Part shown: positions 56,386-64,000 of the stretch, one piece after another
How the letters are laid out: each line of letters starts with the position of its first letter
Position numbering within the stretch: position 1 is the stretch's first letter
The notes under the pieces: generated by a model
Databases searched by the model: none
What the model was told of the DNA's origin: nothing
What the model saw: the letters and a program-made list of their open reading frames with translations, nothing else
Made by a program: the position numbers and the translations under genes
From: JABCZS01 sp041660525
Lineage (GTDB): Bacteria; Pseudomonadota; Gammaproteobacteria; JABCZS01
NCBI GenBank assembly: GCA_041660525.1
Contig: JBAZWD010000005.1
Coordinates: 1 to 64,000, forward strand
DNA length: 64,000 bases
Direction: 5' to 3'

Positions 56386-58884
56386 ATGTTATCCACTTTA
56401 TCTACTGCGGGTTCTTCTTCAAGCACGTTAATGTTCGGATCTTCAAGTGTATCTTCCGCATTAACCGCTGTTACAAATCCAACCTTACCAGAACACGTTG
56501 CACTGGCAATCGCCGCTGCAAAAAGTCGTAATAAGATGCTATTACAAGTTCTCTTAGATAACAGCCAAGCTAAACTGATAAAAGATCTTGACGAGGTTAA
56601 AGCCAATCAAACTCCTGGCCTAATTATGAATTGGCGACGTACTGATCAAGCCTCTCTCACAGCAAAATTTAATGGCTTACTCATCCCAATAGTCAGAAAA
56701 TATATTCCTCTTGGAACAGATCCGATTGATCAAATTGGTTTTTCTAATGCGTTAGAGGACATGTACCAGATCGCAGAAAATTATTTAGTAGAAAGTTATG
56801 AAGAAGAACTCAAAGCACGGGGTGGAGTCGTTCAAGGCTCAGAAGTCAAACCGCTTCCTGAAGAAGCATCATCAGATTCCGTTGATACAAGCAGCTTAAT
56901 TTTTAAAAATGCAATCGAAGCGCATCGCTCAGATGTTATCAAACCTTTTCTAGATAATAAAAAAAGCCAAACCAAGATTTATACTGTTTGCACAGCAGAT
57001 GGACTGGATGTTGAATTAAAAGCACTTATCAATGAGGAAAAAACAGCCTTAGATACAGTCCAAGCCTGCCTAAAATCAGTAAACCCTTTAACCAAAATCA
57101 AAGATATTTTGCTCAAAGAGTTTGAAAAGCACAATTTAGTTCATAACGATCGGATATGGAAAGTTTTACCTACGATTCGTAGAATACTTAATGCTAGATG
57201 TCTGCCATTACCTTTTGAAGGAAAAACTGAAAATGAAATTAACACGCTCACTGCCGCTGACTTAGCAAGTTGGAAGCTGAGTAAAGAAGAAATTATTGCA
57301 AGCATCAAAAATGAAGTTGAACGCCTTGAATTAAACAAAATCAATATTCCGGTGGAAATAAAAGATGAACGCGGTTACACCCTTCTCTATCTTGCAGCAA
57401 TGGGAGAAAATGTTGAAGACTCGCTTGAGCTAATAGAAAGCATGAAAGGACGCGCAAAAAGCATTAATGAAGAAATTCATTGCGCGGAGTTCGAGCAAAT
57501 TACCAATTGCTTAAATGTACTTGAATTTTTATTTAAAGAGCATGCAGCCAATGCATGGGTACGTGATCCCTATGATGATCAGGGTTACGATATGGTTATT
57601 GTGAATGAGGATGATGAAACCTTCGACAATGGAAAATTAAAACAAATCTCGAACAGTAACAAAAATTGCCCCATTATCTTAAAAAACAAAGATGGTAAAA
57701 TCCGCATATGGGGATCAGTCAACGGCGCGCCTTGGCAATCTACGCCATTAAACGAAACTTTTTTTTATCATATGGAGTTTCCAAATACAAAAGGGACTGT
57801 GCGCTCAAAAACTGCCAAACTCTTCAACACTACAGAGGGAGCACTCGTTTATCAAGAAATCGCAAAAAAAAGCGGCCATGCGCATTCAAAAACTCCGACT
57901 CTCTTTCATTTCTTCAATCGTCTCAATATTTGCAAACGTGCGTTTTTACAAATCTTATTTGAATACGCATACAAACAACGACCTCAACATAGACTGCTCG
58001 ATGGTGGTATTTCTGCAGCCAGTCCACATATTAAAAATCACCTCACCAATCAAGCTTTTGATCATGCAGAAAATATTTTAAAAGAATATGATGTTCATCT
58101 CAATTCAACGACCCCGTCTTTTTTTAAACGCTTGACTTCTATTTTTAGTTATTTTGCGACCAACCCCAATCGCGCAGATGAGCTTAAAAAATATCAAAGC
58201 ACAGTAAAGGATTATGTTAAAAAATATTCGGATATCGAAATATTATATGTCTTAGCCAAAGAAATGACGATGAAAACGAGTAAAGGTCTGTTAGGGCGCA
58301 GTAGTTTACATGATGGACTGATTGAAAATGGTGAGGAATATCAAGATCTCATTAAAATCGATCTACCGACTCGAGAATTGCTTTGCCTAAAAACCCTTTC
58401 TTTACTTGATACTACGCAAGATCCCATCGCTCGTTTGCAATCATTACTTGATGAATCTCAAGCCATTAAGCAAAAATTAATGTTTGAAAATGCCAAACTA
58501 AAGAGCGATCTGGAGATTGAGGAAAGAGCACATGATCAAGCAAAACAACAACTAAAAGAAGAAGTAGAGAAAAACATGGCGTCGCAAGACACTATCAAAC
58601 AGCTGAAAATGAAAGTTGAGCAATTAGAAACCACAAATTCTAAAACAAATACAGAAATCAATCGCTTAATGGTAGAAAATAAATGTCTTGATGCACAACT
58701 TCTGCTTGCTTCCACTCCCGCTACAAGCAGCGCTACCCATACAGGCAGTCCCAGCACAAAAAGTTGGGGAATGTCTTCTTCGGGCGGGACCGCTGGAACA
58801 ACTGCTTCTACAACCGCTACTGCAACTTCTTCTACTAGCACTACTGGGCGATCTGAAGATGAGGTAATCAAGAAAACTTTTTAA
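56386..58884 (+). CDS. Effector-like protein, paralogue of the gene at 54202
   Basis: An 832-aa paralogue of the previous protein. It shares an ankyrin-like N-terminus (VALAIAAAKSRNKMLLQVLL), the block ERGYTLLYLAAMGENVED, AANAWVRDPYDDQGYDM, and KSGHAHSKTPTLFHFFNRL followed by QRPQHRLLDGGISAASPH. A long coiled coil (about 690-780, ENAKLKSDLEIEERAHDQAK) and a Ser/Thr/Ala-rich tail ending VIKKTF are added. A GGGGGCAAT purine site precedes the ATG. The coiled coil and tail are typical of proteins that act in a eukaryotic host, but no enzymatic motif is visible and translocation is not shown. Confidence 0.6.
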   Translation: MLSTLSTAGSSSSTLMFGSSSVSSALTAVTNPTLPEHVALAIAAAKSRNKMLLQVLLDNSQAKLIKDLDEVKANQTPGLIMNWRRTDQASLTAKFNGLLIPIVRKYIPLGTDPIDQIGFSNALEDMYQIAENYLVESYEEELKARGGVVQGSEVKPLPEEASSDSVDTSSLIFKNAIEAHRSDVIKPFLDNKKSQTKIYTVCTADGLDVELKALINEEKTALDTVQACLKSVNPLTKIKDILLKEFEKHNLVHNDRIWKVLPTIRRILNARCLPLPFEGKTENEINTLTAADLASWKLSKEEIIASIKNEVERLELNKINIPVEIKDERGYTLLYLAAMGENVEDSLELIESMKGRAKSINEEIHCAEFEQITNCLNVLEFLFKEHAANAWVRDPYDDQGYDMVIVNEDDETFDNGKLKQISNSNKNCPIILKNKDGKIRIWGSVNGAPWQSTPLNETFFYHMEFPNTKGTVRSKTAKLFNTTEGALVYQEIAKKSGHAHSKTPTLFHFFNRLNICKRAFLQILFEYAYKQRPQHRLLDGGISAASPHIKNHLTNQAFDHAENILKEYDVHLNSTTPSFFKRLTSIFSYFATNPNRADELKKYQSTVKDYVKKYSDIEILYVLAKEMTMKTSKGLLGRSSLHDGLIENGEEYQDLIKIDLPTRELLCLKTLSLLDTTQDPIARLQSLLDESQAIKQKLMFENAKLKSDLEIEERAHDQAKQQLKEEVEKNMASQDTIKQLKMKVEQLETTNSKTNTEINRLMVENKCLDAQLLLASTPATSSATHTGSPSTKSWGMSSSGGTAGTTASTTATATSSTSTTGRSEDEVIKKTF

Positions 58885-58938
58885 TCAGGAATAAGACTGA
58901 TATAATTATGAAGAAAAGATGAACCCAGGATCACCATT

Positions 58939-60084
58939 ATGTTATCTAGGTTACAAAAAATAAGCCGTTGGGAAGTACTTCTATACCAGCATGGTCCCTT
59001 CTTTGCTGCGTTTCCGTACAAGCGAGAAGGTTGGTTAGTGCAAACGCCTCTCGTCACCAAGTTATATGATCACTATAAACTAGATCGTATGAGTGCATAC
59101 AATGGCAGTCCGACATTAGTAAATACGCTGAGCGCCGCAATCCAAAAGGCAAAAGAAAGTGGCACATTAGCGACATTGGATCAAACAAGTCGTGATGTGC
59201 AATCTTGTTGGTTAATCTGTAAATTAATCAATTCAATCAACCTGTTGAAGGATACACATGATCAAAATGCCTTAACTCTCTTTCATACCACAATCAATCG
59301 ACCAATAAAAGATTATTACCATTCAACGCCTTGGTATAAAAGAATTGATTGGCCCTACTTTTGGCGTTTAAATCAACAGGCCTTACAGATAAAACAATCA
59401 CAAGAACTAGCGGATAACATTAGTTTAATGCTCACTGCTGCAGAAAGTAAACCAGAGGACAACTATCTTGAAGCAGGAATACAGGAATCAAAACAAACTT
59501 CTCCTGAAAAAATTCGAGCACAATTTCAAGAGGTTTATCAATTACAACCTTCAAAAAAAATAAAAACAGCAGTCTCTCATTTAGAAGCATTTATGTCTCC
59601 TTATCTAAAGATTTTGGATCATGTACAGCCCATCATTACTCACATGGAAAATAAAGAAAATGAAGAGTTTGAAAAAGAAATAAGAAAAGAGAGAGAAAAA
59701 AGCTTCAAAAGACAAGCAGCAATGGCTGCAAAATCAATCAATAACACTACCGCTGGTTTTACGCTCAATAAAGCAAGAGATATAATTTTAGAAAAAGCGC
59801 GCACGCTGGCCAAAAAGGAAACGATTGCTGAACATCATTTACAAAAAGCCTATCGCAACTTATCGCTACAATTCCACCCAAGTAGCGCGAGAAATATACA
59901 AAAAAAACTTTCACCTGAACAATGCAATATTCTGGGAGAACAATTTAAATTATTAACCAAGGCGCTAGAAGAATTAAAAGCCGAGCTTCCTTCTGTAAAC
60001 ATTCTCTCCTCTTGGCACAGCGTTTCGCAAAGCCCACCTTCAGCTCAATATACACCTCAAGCCACCCATTGTCCCACGCCATGA
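58939..60084 (+). CDS. Effector-like protein with degenerate J-like domain
   Basis: A 381-aa protein, third in the rightward effector-like row. Residues 1-150 form an unassigned aromatic-rich domain (RWEVLLYQHGPFFAAF; WYKRIDWPYFWRLNQQ). About 235-270 is a charged coiled coil. Residues 297-350 have the helical pattern of a DnaJ domain (HHLQKAYRNLSLQFHPSSAR, then EQFKLLTKALEELK), but the essential HPD tripeptide is HPS (313-315), so Hsp70 stimulation is unlikely. The end is Pro/Ser-rich. The J-domain reading is by pattern only. Confidence 0.5.
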   Translation: MLSRLQKISRWEVLLYQHGPFFAAFPYKREGWLVQTPLVTKLYDHYKLDRMSAYNGSPTLVNTLSAAIQKAKESGTLATLDQTSRDVQSCWLICKLINSINLLKDTHDQNALTLFHTTINRPIKDYYHSTPWYKRIDWPYFWRLNQQALQIKQSQELADNISLMLTAAESKPEDNYLEAGIQESKQTSPEKIRAQFQEVYQLQPSKKIKTAVSHLEAFMSPYLKILDHVQPIITHMENKENEEFEKEIRKEREKSFKRQAAMAAKSINNTTAGFTLNKARDIILEKARTLAKKETIAEHHLQKAYRNLSLQFHPSSARNIQKKLSPEQCNILGEQFKLLTKALEELKAELPSVNILSSWHSVSQSPPSAQYTPQATHCPTP

Positions 60085-60101
60085 CTTCTCTCCCCCGACT
60101 G

Positions 60102-60129
60102 TTGCCCTTCTTTGAAAATACCGTATAAT
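60102..60129 (+). promoter_or_regulatory. Promoter of the miaB operon
   Basis: TTGCCC (60102-60107) and TATAAT (60124-60129) are separated by 16 bases. Transcription would start about 3 bases before the miaB ATG at 60139, making the message nearly leaderless. Confidence 0.5.
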
Positions 60130-60138
60130 AACCCTTCT

Positions 60139-61461
60139 ATGCGTCAGAAAAAACTCTATATCAAAACCTTCGGCTGCCAAATGAACGAATATGACTCCGC
60201 CAAAATGGCAGAAGTCTTGGCTGAGCACTATCCTATTGAAAAAACAGACAATGTTGAAGAAGCTGACATTATTCTACTCAATACCTGCTCTATTCGTGAA
60301 AAAGCCCAAGAAAAAGTCTTTTCAGATTTAGGACGTTTTAAGCCTCTAAAAGACAAGAATCCTAACTTAATTATTGGCGTCGGCGGCTGTGTGGCCAGCC
60401 AAGAAGGCGAAACCATTTTAAAACGCGCCCCATACGTAGACGTGGTTTTTGGTCCGCAAACTTTGCATCGTCTGCCCAAATTAATTGACGATGTAAAAAC
60501 TACCCATAAATCGCAAATCGATATCTCTTTTCCTGAAATTGAAAAATTTGATCACCTTCCTGCGCCTAAAGCGGATGGTGTGACCGCTTTTGTTTCTATT
60601 ATGGAAGGCTGCAGTAAATATTGCAGTTTTTGCGTCGTACCTTATACGCGCGGTGAAGAAGTCTCTCGCCCATTTGATGATGTGATTACGGAAGTTGCGC
60701 TATTAGCTGCGCAAGGCGTGCGAGAAGTTAATTTATTAGGTCAAAATGTAAATGCTTATCGCGGCATCATGCATGACGGTGGCATTGCAGACTTAGCCTA
60801 TCTCATTCAACACGTTGCCGAAATTGAGGGTATTTTACGCATTCGTTATACCACCTCGCATCCGGTTGAATTTTCCGATAATCTCATCCAAACTTATGCA
60901 AGTGTTCCGAAACTTGTAAGTCATTTACATTTACCGGTACAAAGCGGTTGTGATCGCATTTTAGGTTTAATGAAACGCGGACATACGACTTTAGAATATA
61001 AAAGTAAAATCAGGAAATTGCGGCAAGTGCGCCCGGATATTAGTTTATCTTCTGATTTTATTATTGGTTTTCCTGGAGAAACTGATGCAGATTTTGAAAC
61101 CACTATGAACTTTATTGCTGACATCGGCTTTGATCATAGTTTCAGTTTTATTTACAGCCCGCGTCCCGGTACGCCCGCAGCTTCATTACTAGACCCCATT
61201 CCACTAGAAGTTAAAAAACAAAGGTTACAACTGTTACAAAATCGTATTAATACACAATCGCGCGCGATTAGTCGCCGCATGCTCGATACTGTTGTTCCCG
61301 TACTCGTTGAAAGTTCTGCGAAATACGAAGGCCAATTACAAGGTCGCACGGAAAATAATCGTATTGTGAATTTTGATGGCCCACAAGATTTAATCGGCCA
61401 ACTCGTGAATGTACAAATTACAGAATGTTTAACCAACTGTATGCGAGGCGTGCGCGCATGA
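60139..61461 (+). CDS. miaB: tRNA-2-methylthio-N6-dimethylallyladenosine synthase MiaB
   Basis: A 440-aa methylthiotransferase. The N-terminal UPF0004 domain has three cluster cysteines in TFGCQMNEYDS, LNTCSIRE and GGCVASQEG. The radical SAM cluster is CSKYCSFC in EGCSKYCSFCVVPYTRG. The C-terminal TRAM domain contains KYEGQLQGRTENN. It converts i6A37 to ms2i6A37 in tRNAs reading UNN codons. I chose the ATG at 60139 because it gives the family start KKLYIKTFGCQ; a TTG nine codons earlier is also in frame. First gene of the conserved miaB-ybeZ-ybeY-ybeX operon. Confidence 0.97.
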   Translation: MRQKKLYIKTFGCQMNEYDSAKMAEVLAEHYPIEKTDNVEEADIILLNTCSIREKAQEKVFSDLGRFKPLKDKNPNLIIGVGGCVASQEGETILKRAPYVDVVFGPQTLHRLPKLIDDVKTTHKSQIDISFPEIEKFDHLPAPKADGVTAFVSIMEGCSKYCSFCVVPYTRGEEVSRPFDDVITEVALLAAQGVREVNLLGQNVNAYRGIMHDGGIADLAYLIQHVAEIEGILRIRYTTSHPVEFSDNLIQTYASVPKLVSHLHLPVQSGCDRILGLMKRGHTTLEYKSKIRKLRQVRPDISLSSDFIIGFPGETDADFETTMNFIADIGFDHSFSFIYSPRPGTPAASLLDPIPLEVKKQRLQLLQNRINTQSRAISRRMLDTVVPVLVESSAKYEGQLQGRTENNRIVNFDGPQDLIGQLVNVQITECLTNCMRGVRA

Positions 61462-62408
61462 AGCAAGCACAAACGCTGTTACTGACACCTGAAGATAATC
61501 ATCGACTCGTTAATTTATGCGGCCAGCTCGATGAACATTTACAACTGCTTGAAAAATATTTACATGTGCGCATTAGTTGCCGCGGCTTTTCTTTTAAAGT
61601 TGAAGGCGATGATGAACACACAAAAAAAGCCGTGGAATTACTACGTGTTCTTTACGACGTCACAGCCATGCAAGATTTAAATCCTGAGACTGTTTTTGGT
61701 TATATTCAATCACAACAAGCACCTGTACGCGAAAATAATCTAGGTGGAACTGTTCACACGGTTCGTGGTTTAATCAAGCCGCGCAGTAAAAACCAACAAC
61801 TTTATGTCGATCGTATTCTAAAATATGATCTTAGTTTTGGTATCGGTCCTGCTGGCACAGGAAAAACTTATTTAGCAGTCGCCTGCGCTGTCGCAGCTTT
61901 AGAACAAGGTCTTGTGAATCGTATTATTTTAGTACGCCCGGCTCTTGAAGCTGGTGAGCGCTTAGGATTTTTACCTGGGGATATTGCTGAAAAAATTGAT
62001 CCTTATTTACGTCCTTTATACGATGCACTGCATGAAATGTTAGGCGCAGAAAAAGTCATGCAATGCCTTGCACAAAATACCATTGAAATTGCGCCGCTGG
62101 CTTACATGCGTGGCCGCACATTGAATGATGCATTTATTATTTTAGATGAAAGTCAAAATACAACCATTGAACAAATGAAAATGTTTTTAACGCGTATGGG
62201 ATTTAATTCCAAATGCGTCATTACTGGCGATACAACACAAATCGACTTACCTAAACCCAAAGCCTCCGGTTTAGTGCAAACATTAAAAGTATTAAAAGAT
62301 ATCGACAGTATTAGTTTCACTATCTTTGAAAATTCCGATGTTGTGCGACATCCGCTTGTGCAAAAAATTGTCCAAGCTTACCATCAATATGAAAGCCATG
62401 AAGCCTGA
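61458..62408 (+). CDS. ybeZ: PhoH-like ATPase YbeZ
   Basis: A 316-aa PhoH-family protein with Walker A GPAGTGKTY (about residues 136-144), the LEQGLVNRIILVRPALEAGE segment, Walker B FIILDESQNT and GDTTQIDLPKPKASGL. PhoH-like proteins are ATPases associated with RNA metabolism; YbeZ interacts with YbeY in ribosome and rRNA processing. The ATG at 61458 overlaps the miaB stop by 4 bases (ATGA), and I prefer it to a start 11 codons earlier inside miaB. Confidence 0.95.
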   Translation: MKQAQTLLLTPEDNHRLVNLCGQLDEHLQLLEKYLHVRISCRGFSFKVEGDDEHTKKAVELLRVLYDVTAMQDLNPETVFGYIQSQQAPVRENNLGGTVHTVRGLIKPRSKNQQLYVDRILKYDLSFGIGPAGTGKTYLAVACAVAALEQGLVNRIILVRPALEAGERLGFLPGDIAEKIDPYLRPLYDALHEMLGAEKVMQCLAQNTIEIAPLAYMRGRTLNDAFIILDESQNTTIEQMKMFLTRMGFNSKCVITGDTTQIDLPKPKASGLVQTLKVLKDIDSISFTIFENSDVVRHPLVQKIVQAYHQYESHEA

Positions 62409-62865
62409 AATAACTGTTGATATTGAGCATCATATAGAACATCCCGATTGCCCATCCGATGAACAAATTATTGAGTGGGTAAAGCTGGCTTTATCACAAC
62501 AAAAACAAGATACAGAAATTTCCATTATCCTAATTGACGATCAAGAAATGAGTGAACTAAATGAAACTTATCGTCATAAAAAAGGCCCAACCAATGTATT
62601 GTCATTTCCATTTGAAAAACCAGAGGGTTTAGAGCTATCATTACTAGGTGATTTGGCCATCTGTGTGCCGCAAATGTTAAGAGAAGCGCAAGAACAACAT
62701 AAACCCGTGTACGCACATTTTGCGCATTTAACCATACATGGCTGCCTGCATTTATTAGGCTATGATCATATCGATACGAAAAGTGCAGAAGAAATGGAAC
62801 AACTCGAAATTAACTTATTAAAACAAATTAATATTCCTAATCCTTATCAAGAGAGAACACTATGA
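62398..62865 (+). CDS. ybeY: Endoribonuclease YbeY
   Basis: A 155-aa protein, the same length as E. coli YbeY from this start. The metal-binding signature HGCLHLLGYDH (HxxxHxxxxxH, about residues 117-127) and the family RHKKGPTNVLSFPFE segment are intact. YbeY is a single-strand specific, metal-dependent RNase needed for 16S rRNA 3' maturation and ribosome quality control. It overlaps the ybeZ 3' end by 11 bases from the ATG at 62398; another ATG at 62389 is possible. Confidence 0.95.
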   Translation: MKPEITVDIEHHIEHPDCPSDEQIIEWVKLALSQQKQDTEISIILIDDQEMSELNETYRHKKGPTNVLSFPFEKPEGLELSLLGDLAICVPQMLREAQEQHKPVYAHFAHLTIHGCLHLLGYDHIDTKSAEEMEQLEINLLKQINIPNPYQERTL

Positions 62866-63725
62866 ACGAAGAACTCCCGCAGTCAGGCTCGAAAACTTCA
62901 CTGTCTTTCAAATCCATGCTGCGTAAATTTTTAAAATATAAAATTAACACACGTGAAGAATTATTAGCATTTTTATCATCTGCTAAAAATGATGGTTTGA
63001 TCGATAACGAAGCGCTGCAAATGATCGACGGTGTTTTAGATGTGAATGATATGCAAGCACGCGATTTAATGATCCCGCGCGCGCAAATGGTGGTTGTGGA
63101 ACGTGATTCCGATCCTAAAGAATTTATTCCCATGGTTATCGAATCAGGCCACTCACGCTTTCCCGTCATAGGCGGCGATAAAGATGAAGTGTTAGGTTTA
63201 TTGTTAGCTAAAGATTTATTGAAATATTTTACCAGTGGCGAAACGGATTTTAATATCCGCCGCTATCTGCGCCCCGCTGTGTTCGTTCCTGAAAGTAAGC
63301 GTATCAATATTCTATTACGCGAATTTCGTGTTACACGCAATCACATCGCGATGGTTGTCGATGAATTTGGTGGCGTCGCAGGTTTAATTACCATGGAAGA
63401 TATTTTGGAAGAAATCGTCGGTGAAATCGCCGATGAATACGATGAAGAGCCCGATGCCGCTTATATTAAAAAATTAAATGGCACGCAATTTAATGTCACC
63501 GCTTTAACACCGATTGAAATTTTCAATAAACATTTTGATGCAAAATTAAATGAAGAAGATTTTGATACGATTGGCGGTTTAATCACCCAAGGTTTTGGAC
63601 ATGTACCGGCGATAGGCGAAAGTATTACCATTGATAATTATAAATTTTCAGTTATTGATGCAGATGAACGCAGAATTAATTTATTAAAATTAACTGATTT
63701 AAATCAAGAGCAAAATTTAGGATAA
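62862..63725 (+). CDS. ybeX: CorC/YbeX CBS-domain protein
   Basis: A 287-aa protein with two CBS domains (about 65-185: LMIPRAQMVVVERDSDP; HSRFPVIGGDKDEVLGLLLA; RNHIAMVVDEFGGVAGLITM) and a C-terminal CorC_HlyC domain (NEEDFDTIGGLITQGFGHVP). It is linked to magnesium/cobalt handling and, through its gene neighbourhood with ybeY, to ribosome metabolism. The ATG overlaps the ybeY stop by 4 bases. The lnt gene that often closes this operon is not found directly downstream; a convergent gene follows instead. Confidence 0.93.
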   Translation: MNEELPQSGSKTSLSFKSMLRKFLKYKINTREELLAFLSSAKNDGLIDNEALQMIDGVLDVNDMQARDLMIPRAQMVVVERDSDPKEFIPMVIESGHSRFPVIGGDKDEVLGLLLAKDLLKYFTSGETDFNIRRYLRPAVFVPESKRINILLREFRVTRNHIAMVVDEFGGVAGLITMEDILEEIVGEIADEYDEEPDAAYIKKLNGTQFNVTALTPIEIFNKHFDAKLNEEDFDTIGGLITQGFGHVPAIGESITIDNYKFSVIDADERRINLLKLTDLNQEQNLG

Positions 63726-64000
63726 TGCCTGGCATCAGAAATAGCAGCAATTGCTGTGGATTCTATTGCAACACAACGGTAACTAAAATGTAAACCACAA
63801 TTGGTAAAGCTAATACCAGTGCCCGCAGCAGCTACAAATGCCGCGCCTTCGGCAGCACCTTCAAGAGCACCCAACACTGCACCCCCAACAAAAAATGGCC
63901 CAGTTAATAACGCGCCTAATAGTGCACCAACAATTGCGCCCACGGCCGCACAAGCAATGACCGTCAACATATAACTGTATTCTCTCCACCATGGCGCAGT
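63704..64000 (-). CDS. Glycine-zipper membrane protein, C-terminal part (start unclear)
   Basis: The frame is open from the window edge to a stop at 63704. From an internal ATG at 63970 it encodes 88 residues, but it remains open upstream (REYSYMLTVIACAAVGAIVG), so the real start may lie outside the window. Residues after that ATG form a Gly/Ala-rich hydrophobic hairpin (GAIVGALLGALLTGPFFVGG, then AVLGALEGAAEGA) typical of glycine-zipper membrane segments. The end is polar with several Cys. It overlaps the convergent ybeX gene by 22 bases. Confidence 0.5.
   Translation of the reverse strand, partial: TAPWWREYSYMLTVIACAAVGAIVGALLGALLTGPFFVGGAVLGALEGAAEGAAFVAAAGTGISFTNCGLHFSYRCVAIESTAIAAISDARHYPKFCS

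Noticed and set aside
58536..58871. Minus-strand 111-aa ORF rich in Val and Ala
   Set aside because: It is the complement of the Ser/Thr/Ala-rich low-complexity tail of the plus-strand gene at 56386.

Overview
The window is AT-rich gammaproteobacterial DNA from a host-associated bacterium, probably of the Legionellales (Legionella, Coxiella or Berkiella type). That placement is inferred from two tandem Lpg1974-like outer membrane proteins, many ankyrin, TPR, HEAT and Sel1 repeat proteins, two giant proteins ending in eukaryotic CaaX prenylation boxes, and a conventional gammaproteobacterial core (miaB-ybeZ-ybeY-ybeX, accA, tilS). No rRNA or CRISPR array was seen, and there is one tRNA gene.

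Region 1 (1-15.5 kb) is accessory. It holds a Sel1 protein cut by the window edge, a MITE-like element, a 1,655-aa GTPase-coiled coil-ankyrin protein ending CSLM, an ArdA antirestriction protein, several unrecognised genes, a duplicated two-gene module (membrane/coiled-coil protein plus ankyrin protein) and a MazEF-like toxin-antitoxin pair with a palindromic operator. Region 2 (15.5-23.6 kb) has IS3-family remnants flanking a 2,191-aa lipase-NACHT-HEAT protein that ends CVVM.

Region 3 (23.7-48 kb) is a tandem array of integrative islands at the 3' end of tRNA-Lys(TTT). The intact tRNA lies at 47940-48012. Copies of its 3' portion lie at 44071-44115 and 23691-23736, and 3' remnants of a tyrosine recombinase lie left of the two outer copies. 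The 20-kb island carries an HTH-nuclease-STAND ATPase-repeat protein, a second lipase joined to an NB-ARC/TPR protein across a dnaX-type slippery heptamer, a haem-oxygenase-like plus GNAT pair, two further ankyrin modules and nested IS66/IS3 elements. The 3.9-kb island carries an AbiE toxin-antitoxin pair plus a KAP-type NTPase with a frameshift in its Walker A motif. The islands therefore look like defence and host-interaction cargo.

Region 4 (48-64 kb) is mostly core: two outer membrane proteins, then leftward nramp-like, accA and tilS genes, a MATE pseudogene, three large effector-like genes (two of them paralogues), the miaB-ybeZ-ybeY-ybeX operon, and the end of a glycine-zipper membrane protein.

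Most striking is that two different NLR-like proteins carry the same N-terminal GHSLGG lipase on different NTPase classes (NACHT-HEAT and NB-ARC-TPR), one apparently expressed through programmed -1 frameshifting and the other ending with an N-Ras-like CaaX box.
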